Part shown: in pieces, positions 48,449 to 57,777 of the stretch
Layout: every line of letters begins with the position of its first letter
Position numbering within the stretch: the stretch's first letter is position 1
From: Fimbriimonadales bacterium
Lineage (GTDB): Bacteria > Armatimonadota > Fimbriimonadia > Fimbriimonadales > ATM1
Direction: 5' to 3'
DNA length: 64,000 bases
NCBI GenBank assembly: GCA_026129745.1
Contig: JAHCHL010000013.1
Location: 1-64,000, forward strand
Notes under the pieces: model-generated
What the model was told of the DNA's origin: nothing
The model's input: only the letters and a program-made list of their open reading frames with translations
The model's database searches: none
Made by a program: the position numbers and the translations under genes

Positions 48449-51331
48449 TTACTGACTCCCAAATGAGACATATGGCTTGAAGATTGCTTGGATTAATGCT
48501 TCCAGCACGGTCGGCAAAGGTTTTGGACGCACGGTTGGCATCCAACAAGTCGGTGCTTGTTCGTACTCTGTCTGATCGAAGGACTCATCGTAAGTTCGCG
48601 GCGCTGTCAGGGTAGCGAGATCGAAGAACCTTTCAACGTCGACAGTCTTTCCTGAAGACCTGTCTGCATAGTAGATGTCCCATCTATACATTATCTCAAC
48701 TGGCCCCAATCCTTTATAATTTCCGGAAAGAGTCTTCGAACCGGTAACCTTGTCTCTATTTTCTAAATCGTCCCGAGACCAAGGTAAGTCGAACTTTCCA
48801 GTCTTCCAATGAATGTTTCGGGGTTGATTTGCTCCAATTTCAAGTTCAACATCAAAGTCATTCTGAACAAAAAGTTGCTTCTTAATTTGAATTCCTGTTC
48901 CGCTCTGTCGAGTAGTGCGCTCAAGCTTGTCCACTTCTGTCATGAGCAGCGCGGATCCTATGCCTGGAAGGTCAAGTTCATACGTTCTTGCTAACCAGTC
49001 AATTTCTAACATGACACCTTCCAAGTACGCACTTGGATCTCTCTTAGGCACCTGAACTGGTGCCGTCCACGTTGTTGTTCGAGTGTACTTCTCCGGCTTT
49101 TCCGTGTCGCAATCAATTTGCTCGCCTTCCTCATGCAAAGAGTCTTGAATTGAAATCGATGTTCGATGCAGCTTAGGTTGCTTAAACACTTGGTAGGTTA
49201 AGGCACTCGGCGAAAGCGCATTGTTCAAGGCTGCCTCCGTTAGCGGAAAGTCGGGAAATGCAAGGATTACATTCTCCACTGTGGCCTGCCTTAGGACTTT
49301 CCATTCGGCGGCATACTTCTCTCTTCTGATGCGGCCCGAGCCAGTGATCGATACCTGCAGGTCCATTCTGATCGCCGCTTTATCCCAATCGACGACTTCC
49401 AGTTTCTTTCGGGCGGTATACCCGGTTTTCATTCGATAGACGGTTTCAAAGACTGGAACAAGAAAAGCAAGCGGTCCGGTGAGAAAAACTCCTGCAGTAT
49501 TCTCACTAAGATCAAGTATCGCCTGCGTTATGTCATTTGACTTCATTTGCGGCTTGACGGTCACTACAGCATACTTGTGGACGGGCACAAGATAGTAATC
49601 GCTAATCCTCTGCTTCTGCCGAAGCCCCATAACTTGCACCTGGGCTTTGCCTGTCGCATCAGTAACTACTCTGTCTGCTCTCCCATCGTATCCAACGAAC
49701 ACTTCTGGAACGTACTCTGCAGCCTTCCTCCCACCTTCGTCCCATCCCCATTCGGTTTCGACCCCAGCCAATGGGCCTGCTTTCGGCATATCGATATCTA
49801 GGCCCATCCCCATGGGCAGCGCCCGGAGGCTCTTGAGTAATCGCGCTCGCCATTCGGGATCAAGCCAGAACCATGCCCAAGCCTTCATAGAATCGCCGTC
49901 TGAAGTAGTTTCAGTCGTTCTGCGAATGCGAGGCTTCTCAAACTTGATATGGGCACGCACAGATGCGTACATACAGAAGAACTTCGAAACAGCGAGGATC
50001 ATGTTCGCCAAGCCCGTGATGGTTCCAATTGTTGCGACCTTTCCGGCAGCCCCAAATGCGCCTTGTGCCTCAAGCAAATGCTGGATCACCGCCTGCTGAA
50101 TCGACACGAGGGTTGTTGTTCCGTAGACAACTGCGTCCTCTTGGTAGGTAACCAACCAATCACTAAATGTCTTTCCTGCGTCTTGAGAACTCGCGGATTC
50201 AGGGAATATCACCAGTTCTGGCTCCAATTTGTCCTTTGCTCTCGATGCAGCAACTCGAAGGGACTCAGAAAAGTGCCGAGCGATCATGAAAAACTGGATT
50301 GGCGCTAACTGGGCGCCGTCCGGTACGAATTCAGAGAGCAAGTCATATGGAATGGGCATTTGCTTACCGAGCTCTACGATAAGCCGCGCCATGAATCTCG
50401 AGTGTGGTTCGGTCCCGTTGTAGTCCTTTCTTAGAGCCGCTTGCACAGTCGACAAAAATGGGATTTCTAATTTTGTAGCACTCTTGCCCAATGACTCGAA
50501 AGCGTCAACAGTATCGGAAAGCGAACTCGTGACTCCGGTAGCATGCATCTGCGACAGCAGGAGAACCTCTAGCGCTTCGACGAACAGGCCGATACCCTTT
50601 CCCCTTTCCGGTTCGACAACTTTCTCACCTTTGCTGTTCTTTACATAAAACCCACTTCGCTTTAGGGCAAGCAGAATAGCTTGTGTGGGATCGTCGCTCG
50701 TCAGAATTGTCCCAGCTAAGGCAACTGCCAACTCATCTGGGTCCGACTTGGGCGGCCACAATGGATATGGCAGTTTTTCCGAGACTGCATCCAAATCGAC
50801 CTTTGTCAGCGCCCCGTAAGGGCTTCGATCGTATGTTATCGAGTTGATAAGTTCCTCGAGCAGCGGAATTAGATTGTCAATGTCACCTGAAAGTCGAGCT
50901 TGCAGCTCAATGTATGAATTCTTAGGAGCAGCGATGATCGCTCTCCAGTCTGCTGAACTCGAAACCTTGTCCACGTCTTGGCTTTCAGGTTGGGACTTGA
51001 CCCACCAGACGATTGCTTCGTAGTCTTGCGCAGTCAGCCATCGGTACGGTCCCAGGATGCTTGGAAATTCTATGGATCGCAAATGCGCCTGATACTCTTT
51101 CAGTGCCCGACCCATGATCCCCGTCTCATCCAACTGCGAGTTCTGGTCTTTGATGGTGACCTCTCCGGCTTCTCCTGGCAGCTTGACGATCCACTCATAA
51201 CCTTTCTCGACGTTGCAACCCTTGGGTACCTCGTAAGAGACCCTTTCGAGGTCAATATACTGGCTGTTTCCATTGGCCGCAAACCCAAATACTACGAGAC
51301 CACAGAGCGGTGTTGCAAATTGCCTGCGCAT
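48449..51331 (-). CDS. Very large secreted hypothetical protein
   Basis: A 960-residue protein with a signal peptide (PLCGLVVFGFAANGNSQ). Its mature N-terminus, ERVSYEVPKGCNVEKGYEWI, resembles the module of the 401- and 527-residue neighbours. The middle is helical (TVDAFESLGKSATKLEIPFL; PIPYDLLSEFVPDGAQLAPI). A hydrophobic stretch (GFAGKVATIGTITGL-like AAGKVATIGTITGLANMI) and a beta-rich C-terminal half follow. No catalytic motif or known domain is recognised. The gene is followed by the FG-GAP gene upstream on the strand, 20 bases away, so they are co-transcribed. Confidence 0.7.
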   Translation of the reverse strand: MRRQFATPLCGLVVFGFAANGNSQYIDLERVSYEVPKGCNVEKGYEWIVKLPGEAGEVTIKDQNSQLDETGIMGRALKEYQAHLRSIEFPSILGPYRWLTAQDYEAIVWWVKSQPESQDVDKVSSSADWRAIIAAPKNSYIELQARLSGDIDNLIPLLEELINSITYDRSPYGALTKVDLDAVSEKLPYPLWPPKSDPDELAVALAGTILTSDDPTQAILLALKRSGFYVKNSKGEKVVEPERGKGIGLFVEALEVLLLSQMHATGVTSSLSDTVDAFESLGKSATKLEIPFLSTVQAALRKDYNGTEPHSRFMARLIVELGKQMPIPYDLLSEFVPDGAQLAPIQFFMIARHFSESLRVAASRAKDKLEPELVIFPESASSQDAGKTFSDWLVTYQEDAVVYGTTTLVSIQQAVIQHLLEAQGAFGAAGKVATIGTITGLANMILAVSKFFCMYASVRAHIKFEKPRIRRTTETTSDGDSMKAWAWFWLDPEWRARLLKSLRALPMGMGLDIDMPKAGPLAGVETEWGWDEGGRKAAEYVPEVFVGYDGRADRVVTDATGKAQVQVMGLRQKQRISDYYLVPVHKYAVVTVKPQMKSNDITQAILDLSENTAGVFLTGPLAFLVPVFETVYRMKTGYTARKKLEVVDWDKAAIRMDLQVSITGSGRIRREKYAAEWKVLRQATVENVILAFPDFPLTEAALNNALSPSALTYQVFKQPKLHRTSISIQDSLHEEGEQIDCDTEKPEKYTRTTTWTAPVQVPKRDPSAYLEGVMLEIDWLARTYELDLPGIGSALLMTEVDKLERTTRQSGTGIQIKKQLFVQNDFDVELEIGANQPRNIHWKTGKFDLPWSRDDLENRDKVTGSKTLSGNYKGLGPVEIMYRWDIYYADRSSGKTVDVERFFDLATLTAPRTYDESFDQTEYEQAPTCWMPTVRPKPLPTVLEALIQAIFKPYVSFGSQ

Positions 51332-51351
51332 ATCGAATCAGAACCTGCTTG

Positions 51352-53352
51352 TTAGAATTGCCCCTTCAGGAAGGGCTTCTTCTCACTATAGACAATCGTA
51401 TGCAAGTTCGTCAAGGGTGAAAGATCATACTTAGCTGCAATTCCATTAGGCCATAGAACGTCGACGGTCCTCATGCGATCGGATTGTGGAAAGGCAATCA
51501 GCCATGCCGCAGAATCTTGGTTCTTCCCCCCACGGCTGCCAGCAATGACGTATCTTGTCCTCTTTGTAGAGTCCCCACTTACCAACTGGACCCCAATGCC
51601 TGTGGATTCGTGTTCGGACTCGAATCGAAATGCAACCAGCGGGCGGGCATTCGTCACATTTCGATAAAGGCGCAGTCCTCGCTCGTCATCGATTACAGCA
51701 AGGTCCAACCGGCCGTCGCGATCGAAATCTGCACAAGCAGCGTGCACCGACTTGCTTGCTCGCACCTGCGATGCGTAGGTCACATCGGCGAAAGTGCCAT
51801 CGCGATTCTCGAAGAAGTTGGCGGTGTGATAGGCGGACATGATCAGGACGTCAAGATCTCCGTCACCGTCGAAGTCACCCCAGACAGGATCTGCCGGCGT
51901 CTCTTCGTACCAGATCCCCAAATTGTGGGACGGCAGCGGTTCGAAACCAATAGACCCCTGCTTCTTGCTCAAGAACAGCCTGCTGAAGACGCTGTGGCTG
52001 CTGCCGCGCCAGTCTGGGTGAACCAGATTCGCCGTGAACAAGTCGAGCAGGCCATCCGAGTTGACATCCACAAACCCCGCTCCCCAGGGTTGTGTTCCCC
52101 CCAAACCGCCAGCGGGAGATGTACCGAAGGCAAGTCCGATGCTGTCGGCGATATTCTCCCACTTGCCGTCTTTCCGTGTGTAGAATCGATCTGCGCGCTG
52201 TGAATACGAGCCGACGAAAAGTTCTGGGTATCCATCTCCATCTAAATCAGCGGCACAAGCAACTCTCGTAAAGCCTGGATTTGGATCAATCCATTCATCG
52301 TCATCGACCACCGACCATGACTTCCCTTCGACGTTTCGAATTAGCTTGTCCGCGCCGTGGTTGGGGCTTTGAGACAATCCAACATACAAGTCGATCCATC
52401 CATCGCGATCAATGTCGAGCCAAGTCGCGGTCATCGCAACTCCCTCGATCTCAGGAAACTGGGTGTCAGGCCCAAATTTCATGGAGCCCTTGTTCACAAA
52501 CATCTTCGTTCTGTTTTCCGAGTAGACGATGGCGTCAGGAAGCCTGTCGCCGTTCACATCCGCAAAGCGTGCAAACCCAGGTTCGCCGTCGTGAATTGTG
52601 ATTGCTGATTGGACAAGAAATCGACCGCCGAAGTTCTTGTAAACAAACTTGCCTGCGACAACCAAATCATCCCATCCATCGAAGTCTATGTCGACCCAGG
52701 CAATCGGCCCGCTGTGACAATCTTCAAGTCCAACTGCTTCCGTGACATCTTCAAACCACTTCGACGGCTCTTCAATTCGTTCCACAACAAGCTCCACACA
52801 ATAATCGCCGGTTGGGTTGTAAAGTTCGATCTCTCGACGTCCTCGCACTGATTTGTCGAAAACTTCGATCGCTGCGTTCAGCGGACTCTCCAAGCTTCTG
52901 TCTGCGCGCACTCTTGCACGACCTGGTTCGGCATACCAGCCAACAATAACGATTGTCGGGTTTTCAACCGTAAAGTCAGCATTGTTCGATCGAAGGTCTA
53001 AGTATTTCCAATGTCCATCAACTGTCCCCATGTCGCTGTCGACGTTGATTGGTGAAACAATGTCGAATTCGAAGTCTCGAAAGGGCCAATAGGGTTGAGT
53101 CGTTCGATCAATGTCGCGCCAAAAGTGCAAACGAATCGGCTGGTCCATGGACGTCGGTGCGAATCGTATTCCGACGACTCGTGCCGGCCAAGGAATGCTA
53201 ACGGCGGCCATCTCTTTGACGGTCAACTCCTCCTTACTCCATTGCACGGGCAACGGCGGCGCAAACACCGGATGGCCGTCGTGGGTTCCGATATTCACTT
53301 GCTGAATTCCGAGAGTGAGCGCCAATAGGAGCATACAAACGAGTATATCCAC
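51352..53352 (-). CDS. Membrane-anchored FG-GAP/VCBS repeat protein
   Basis: GTG 53352 is preferred (666 residues; ATG 53334 is the alternative; an open frame extends to 53478 inside the neighbour). The N-terminal hydrophobic segment (ILVCMLLLALTLGIQQVN) may be a signal anchor. At least six FG-GAP calcium-type loops are visible: WVDIDFDGWDDLVV, FADVNGDRLPDAIVY, WLDIDRDGWIDLYV, AADLDGDGYPELFV, FVDVNSDGLLDLFT and WGDFDGDGDLDVLI, forming a beta-propeller. The C-terminal part (VDVLWPNGIAAKYDLSPL) fits an ASPIC/UnbV-type domain. It may bind carbohydrate or protein ligands outside the cell. Confidence 0.85.
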   Translation of the reverse strand: MDILVCMLLLALTLGIQQVNIGTHDGHPVFAPPLPVQWSKEELTVKEMAAVSIPWPARVVGIRFAPTSMDQPIRLHFWRDIDRTTQPYWPFRDFEFDIVSPINVDSDMGTVDGHWKYLDLRSNNADFTVENPTIVIVGWYAEPGRARVRADRSLESPLNAAIEVFDKSVRGRREIELYNPTGDYCVELVVERIEEPSKWFEDVTEAVGLEDCHSGPIAWVDIDFDGWDDLVVAGKFVYKNFGGRFLVQSAITIHDGEPGFARFADVNGDRLPDAIVYSENRTKMFVNKGSMKFGPDTQFPEIEGVAMTATWLDIDRDGWIDLYVGLSQSPNHGADKLIRNVEGKSWSVVDDDEWIDPNPGFTRVACAADLDGDGYPELFVGSYSQRADRFYTRKDGKWENIADSIGLAFGTSPAGGLGGTQPWGAGFVDVNSDGLLDLFTANLVHPDWRGSSHSVFSRLFLSKKQGSIGFEPLPSHNLGIWYEETPADPVWGDFDGDGDLDVLIMSAYHTANFFENRDGTFADVTYASQVRASKSVHAACADFDRDGRLDLAVIDDERGLRLYRNVTNARPLVAFRFESEHESTGIGVQLVSGDSTKRTRYVIAGSRGGKNQDSAAWLIAFPQSDRMRTVDVLWPNGIAAKYDLSPLTNLHTIVYSEKKPFLKGQF

Positions 53353-53420
53353 CCAAAGTCGAACAGACCGTTGTTGCGCCTTAGGCTCTTTAAAACTCTG
53401 TCGGAACAGAGAACCTAACT

Positions 53421-55004
53421 CTATTGCTTTTTCTTTGTTGTGAACCAGTCGGCGGAATTGCCAAGCGTCGTAGCGCACGGGATCAAGTTTAGGTCACTCA
53501 TAAGAACGGCGACTTTGCTTCCATCCTCAAACTGAGTCAGTCCTGCGATTCTGTAACGCAGTTCCTTGACCTTGTGTCCATCACCTTGATCGTATTCTTG
53601 GAACGTGCAAATCAGCAGATCGCCTTGGATTGCATAGGACCCAGAGCCTCGAGCCTGCCCTGTTCTCAGTACACCAACCACTCCGCTTGCAGAAACGAAT
53701 CGGTAGGTGAACGTTCCGTCCGACTTCAGGTTAAGTTCGCCACCATAAGTCACGACCGTCATTGCAGTTGCGCCCGTGTAAATGTTCTCCCACTGCATGT
53801 GTCCGCTCGATCCATAGTGGTAGTAGGCCGCAAGGCTATCTTGGCTCACGATGGGCTTGCCTTTGGCGCTGGCGCAGCGAAACGATCCAAGAAACTGCTC
53901 CGCGATCAACGCTGACTCTGGAAATGAAGCCCTTGCCATGACCGCTTCACCCGTTTTGATCACTGCCAAGTCTTCGAAAATCTGTGCGATGATGACTGGC
54001 TGCCATTCGTTCCCGCAGTCAATCATCATGACCGTGTAGAGCGTGTCGGATCGACGACCTTCTTCACGACCCGAGCCAAAGATGAACTGACCGAAAAGGC
54101 CGTCGCCCACATAACGGCGATACACCATGCCTCCGGCTCTGCCCTCGAGTCCCTTGGGAAGGTATTCGCGCCAGATCTGACGGAGCGCGTCTCCCATGTT
54201 TCCTGACGCTGGCCTTGCCGGAAGCAACATGACAAGAGCTGAAGTCTTGGTGTCGCCACTGCCAGTCGCTTCGATCTTGCTGCCGACCCACCAATTGCCC
54301 GACTTCTGCCACCCAGAGGGAGCCGTGAATGAGAAGCCAGCCGCCAGCCCTCCGGTTGGAGCTGGCTCAGAGGGCTTAGACTCGGGCTTGATTGAGAGCG
54401 ACTTCCCTGCAATCGAGAACTGATGGAGCTTAGCGCCGGTGAGTGCCGTTAGGCTGGATTCGGCAAGCTTTTGGATTTGGACAGCGTGCTCTGCTGAATC
54501 ACTCGCTCCGGCCAGAACAACCACGAACCCCGAAACGCAAAGCGAAAACTCATAGAAGGTCTGCTTTTGGAGGTTTGTTGCATTCCGAACGGAAGCAACA
54601 TCCATGGAGGACTTGATCTTCGGAATCAAGTCCATCAAGACCGCATCATCCACTTCTATGCCCTTGGCGGTTCCATAGAGGACTGCGATCGAGAAAGCCA
54701 AGGAGGAGGATGCGTCATTGGAGAATTTGCCCTCCTTTGCGGCCTCTTCGTATGCTTTCAAATAAAGCTCCAGACCCTCTACAAGGGCATCCCGCTCCGC
54801 TTTATCCTCTGTCACTGCTGCGGCGAATTGGCTCACATATACGCGCTTGCCGGAAGGCGAGAAAGCGGTCGGGCTTTGGATAGGTGCTGCCTTGGTGCTG
54901 AACCCCTGTGAACCGAACTCCGCGGCAACCAATGCAAGGGGGTTATCTTTTATGTCCTGCGCTGCCGTGAAAGCCGTAAGGACAATCGCTAACGTCTTAA
55001 GCAT
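53421..55004 (-). CDS. Secreted protein with DUF6683-like and lipocalin-like regions
   Basis: A 527-residue protein with a signal peptide (KTLAIVLTAFTAAQD). The N-terminal ~170 residues (AFSPSGKRVYVSQFAAAV; LELYLKAYEEAAKEGKFSN) are tentatively like the DUF6683 family. A middle module GFSFTAPSGWQKSGNWWVG matches the [F/Y]xxPxGW module of the 401-residue protein. The C-terminus (LKSDGTFTYRFVSASGVV; GSGSYAIQGDLLICTFQEYD) repeats the lipocalin-like pattern of the same neighbour. So the two genes share a two-module architecture. It heads the 47-55 kb minus-strand block. Confidence 0.7.
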   Translation of the reverse strand: MLKTLAIVLTAFTAAQDIKDNPLALVAAEFGSQGFSTKAAPIQSPTAFSPSGKRVYVSQFAAAVTEDKAERDALVEGLELYLKAYEEAAKEGKFSNDASSSLAFSIAVLYGTAKGIEVDDAVLMDLIPKIKSSMDVASVRNATNLQKQTFYEFSLCVSGFVVVLAGASDSAEHAVQIQKLAESSLTALTGAKLHQFSIAGKSLSIKPESKPSEPAPTGGLAAGFSFTAPSGWQKSGNWWVGSKIEATGSGDTKTSALVMLLPARPASGNMGDALRQIWREYLPKGLEGRAGGMVYRRYVGDGLFGQFIFGSGREEGRRSDTLYTVMMIDCGNEWQPVIIAQIFEDLAVIKTGEAVMARASFPESALIAEQFLGSFRCASAKGKPIVSQDSLAAYYHYGSSGHMQWENIYTGATAMTVVTYGGELNLKSDGTFTYRFVSASGVVGVLRTGQARGSGSYAIQGDLLICTFQEYDQGDGHKVKELRYRIAGLTQFEDGSKVAVLMSDLNLIPCATTLGNSADWFTTKKKQ

Positions 55005-55024
55005 GAACGATTATAGATTGCGAA

Positions 55025-55575
55025 TCAGCGAGAATTGTTGGCGACTCGATAGTGGGCTGTTGGGCTACCGGTGAATCGCCCGCTCGAGGGGTTCCTGCTG
55101 TTTCTGCCATACGTAGCGTAAATACAATTTGCGGTTACGAAGCGACCTTGCACCACAGCAGAAGCATAGAGATCGACAGACGGGATCCAATAATCTGCGT
55201 CTTCCAATGCGCCGAGCTTTAGGCTCGTCGTCGAACCAGTTCAACCGATGGGTTGATCGCCGTTCTGCGTGCTTGCACCACGAGTAGCGACTTGCAGCAC
55301 AATGTCATGGATGCCTTCGCTCTCTAGGGCAATATAGGGGAATCTGCCCCGCCCTCCTCGACCGCCTGAGCCACTTTCTCCGCTCGGCGACTGAGTGCGT
55401 CGTCAAAGGAGAGCCTATAGCGAACTGGACTCCAGCGACGTTCATCTTCGCGCCCTACGAGGTCAACAATCGAAACTCGCCCCGATTGATACCGCGCATA
55501 CGCCGGTTCATCCCCACGTGTACGTCTGCGGTTTGCCTTTAGGTTGTAATGGTTGAATTGGCTATTGGGGCGGTG
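55025..55575 (-). pseudogene. Decayed gene: broken reading frame with one frameshift and one in-frame TGA
   Basis: This otherwise empty region reads as coding on the minus strand. From about 55575 to ~55395 one frame gives ANRRRTRGDEPAYARYQSGR and LVGREDERRWSPVRYRLSF. Between ~55326 and 55405 the sense continues in another frame: GRFPYIALESEGIHDIVLQV, then a TGA at 55241-55243, then SLKLGALEDADYWIPSVDLY, ASAVVQGRFVTANCIYATYG and a normal stop at 55025. The pieces look like one protein with beta-rich, low-bias composition. The 5' end is unclear; it runs toward the prpB start. No family recognised. A selenocysteine reading is possible but unlikely given the frameshift. Confidence 0.55.
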
Positions 55576-55592
55576 TGTGGTTTGGGTAGGCT

Positions 55593-56498
55593 TTGGGCGT
55601 GTTTCGATATGGATTGAAGTCTCCAGGCAGCGCGTTGCGCGAGGAAATGTCGAAGGGGGTCGTTGTGCTGCCTGGGGTTTATGATGCGATCACTGCTCGG
55701 ATTGCCGAAGAGGCTGGGGCGCGGGGTCTTTATTTGACTGGGGCCGGTGTTACGAATTCGATGTTGGCTGCTCCGGATATTGGTTTGGTGACGTTGGGGG
55801 AGATGGCGCGGGTGGCTTCGAATGTTTGCGGAGCGGTGTCGGTGCCTGTGATTGCGGACGCGGACACGGGATTCGGCGGGACGATGAACGCTTCGCGGGC
55901 GGTGATCGAGTATGAGCGTGCAGGATTGGCTGGAATGCATGTGGAGGATCAGGCAATGCCGAAGCGGTGCGGGCATTTGGATGGGAAGGCGTTGATTTCG
56001 GCGGAGGAGATGGACGCCAAGATTCGGATGATGGTAGGTGCTCGGCGGGATCCGTCGTTTCTGATCATCGCTCGCACGGATGCGCGGGGCGTGACTGGGT
56101 TGGAGGATGCGATCGCCCGTGGGCGTCGGTACGTTGCCGCAGGTGCTGACTGTGTGTTTCCAGAGGGTTTGCAGAGCAAGGAGGAGTTTGCGGAGTTTCG
56201 GGCCGGGGTTTCAGGGCCCCTTCTGGCGAATATGACTGAGTTTGGGAAGACGCCTTTGATTTCGGTTTCCGAGTTTGAGGGGCTTGGGTACACTCTGGTC
56301 ATCTTCCCGATGACCGCATTTCGGGTGATGATGAAGGCTGTCGACGAGGCGTATCGGACGCTATTACGCGACGGGACACAGGCTGGGATTCTCGACCGAA
56401 TGCGGACTCGGCAGGAACTATACGAATTGATCGACTACCCGGCGTATGAATCGCTGGATCGGCAACTCGCCGAAGAAGCCGAGAGAACCGAATCCTAA
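55593..56498 (+). CDS. prpB: Isocitrate lyase/PEP mutase family, probably methylisocitrate lyase
   Basis: A 301-residue TIM-barrel enzyme. The start is TTG 55593 or GTG 55599. Motifs: VLPGVYDAITARIAEEAGAR, VPVIADADTGFGG for Mg binding and the active-site loop MPKRCGHLDGK. The C-terminal FPMTAFRVMMKAVDEAYRTL fits. It cleaves 2-methylisocitrate to pyruvate and succinate in propionate metabolism, or acts on oxaloacetate or phosphonopyruvate. The citrate-synthase gene follows 16 bases later. Codons are unusually rich in GGG, GCG and TTG compared with the rest of the window. Confidence 0.88.
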   Translation: MGVFRYGLKSPGSALREEMSKGVVVLPGVYDAITARIAEEAGARGLYLTGAGVTNSMLAAPDIGLVTLGEMARVASNVCGAVSVPVIADADTGFGGTMNASRAVIEYERAGLAGMHVEDQAMPKRCGHLDGKALISAEEMDAKIRMMVGARRDPSFLIIARTDARGVTGLEDAIARGRRYVAAGADCVFPEGLQSKEEFAEFRAGVSGPLLANMTEFGKTPLISVSEFEGLGYTLVIFPMTAFRVMMKAVDEAYRTLLRDGTQAGILDRMRTRQELYELIDYPAYESLDRQLAEEAERTES

Positions 56499-56514
56499 GG
56501 AGATTTTGAAAACC

Positions 56515-57657
56515 ATGGCAACAACTGCGCCGAACTACAGCCCCGGGCTCGAAGGAGTCATTGCGGGGATTTCGACGATAAGCGACATCGACGTTGAGGC
56601 TTCAAGGCTGATCTATCGCGGTTACGATGTTCACGAGTTGGCGAAGCAAGGGAGCTTCGAAGAGACTGCTTATCTGCTGCTTCATGGGACATTGCCGACG
56701 CAGACTGAGCTGGATCACTTTCATCAGACATTGGCTGGGGAGTACGAGGTACCTGATTACATCTATGACATTTTTCGCGCGACGCCGAAGAACGCTCACC
56801 CAATGGATCAGCTGAAGGTCGCGGTCGGTGCACTGGCTCCAAGCGATCCGGATTATTCGGCTTCGCCCACTGATCGGGATGCGAATTTGCGGAAGGCAGT
56901 CAGAATGACGGCGAAGATGGGGAATCTGGTTGCGAATGGTTGGCGGATTGCGCATGATCAAGAAGTTGTTAAGCCGGATGGTTCCCTGAACATCGCACAG
57001 AACTTCCTTTACATGCTGAACGGCACCAAGCCTGAGGAGTTCGCATGGAAAGCCATCGACACTTCACTCGTGCTGTATGCAGAGCACGGATTCAACGCAT
57101 CGACTTTTGCTGCGCGAGTAACCGTGTCATCGCTTAGCGACATTTACAGCGGAGTCGTTTCGGCAATTGGAACGCTAAAAGGCAATTTGCATGGCGGAGC
57201 AAATGAGAAAGCGATGGAAATGCTTATGGAGATTGGCAGCGTTGAGAATGCAGAGCCTTTCATTCGCGATGCGCTAACCCACAAGAAGAAGATCATGGGC
57301 TTTGGGCATCGTGAGTATCGCATCAGCGACAGTCGAGCCGGAATTATGGGCGAACTTGGAAAGGAAGCGGCCCGAAGGAGCGGCAATGAAAAGTGGGCCG
57401 AGATAGCCGACATTTGCGAGCGAGTGATGAAAGAAGAAAAGAACCTCTTTCCGAATGTCGACTTCCCCGCTGCCTACGCATACTATTCGCTTGGCGTTCC
57501 GATTCCACTCTATACGCCAATCTTTGCTATCAGCCGAATCACTGGCTGGTGCGCAAATATGATCGAGCAGCTTGATGACAATCGGATCATGCGGCCAAAA
57601 AGCATCTATGCAGGAGAGAGCTTGCGAGACTACGTGCCGATTGCGAATCGGCATTAG
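56515..57657 (+). CDS. prpC: Citrate synthase family enzyme, probably 2-methylcitrate synthase
   Basis: ATG 56515 with AAGGAG upstream gives 380 residues. Catalytic residues are visible in order: His in HGGANEKAMEMLMEIGS, His in GFGHREYRISDSRAG, Asp in NVDFPAAYAYYSLGVP and the Arg motif RITGWCANMIEQLDDNRIM. It condenses acetyl- or propionyl-CoA with oxaloacetate. The prpB partner immediately upstream supports a methylcitrate role; citrate synthesis cannot be excluded. A strong terminator follows at 57680. Confidence 0.9.
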   Translation: MATTAPNYSPGLEGVIAGISTISDIDVEASRLIYRGYDVHELAKQGSFEETAYLLLHGTLPTQTELDHFHQTLAGEYEVPDYIYDIFRATPKNAHPMDQLKVAVGALAPSDPDYSASPTDRDANLRKAVRMTAKMGNLVANGWRIAHDQEVVKPDGSLNIAQNFLYMLNGTKPEEFAWKAIDTSLVLYAEHGFNASTFAARVTVSSLSDIYSGVVSAIGTLKGNLHGGANEKAMEMLMEIGSVENAEPFIRDALTHKKKIMGFGHREYRISDSRAGIMGELGKEAARRSGNEKWAEIADICERVMKEEKNLFPNVDFPAAYAYYSLGVPIPLYTPIFAISRITGWCANMIEQLDDNRIMRPKSIYAGESLRDYVPIANRH

Positions 57658-57679
57658 GTTCTCTTCCTCCAAAGTGCAG

Positions 57680-57727
57680 GAAGCAGGCTCGCCCTTCCAA
57701 AATGCGTGGCGAGCCTGCTTCTTTTCT
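57680..57727 (+). terminator. Strong rho-independent terminator after the citrate synthase gene
   Basis: A perfect 14-bp stem, GAAGCAGGCTCGCC (57680-57693) and GGCGAGCCTGCTTC (57708-57721), encloses a 14-base loop and is followed by TTTTCTT. It isolates the prpBC pair from the PAS kinase. Confidence 0.85.
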
Positions 57728-57777
57728 TGCGCATCACGCGTTACTACTCTAACGAACGTGCGACGATATTGTTAGAT

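Noticed and set aside
55241-55243. TGA as a selenocysteine codon in the 55.0-55.6 kb frame
   Set aside because: A second disruption (frameshift) occurs in the same frame and no SECIS-like hairpin or Sec gene is seen, so decay is the simpler reading.
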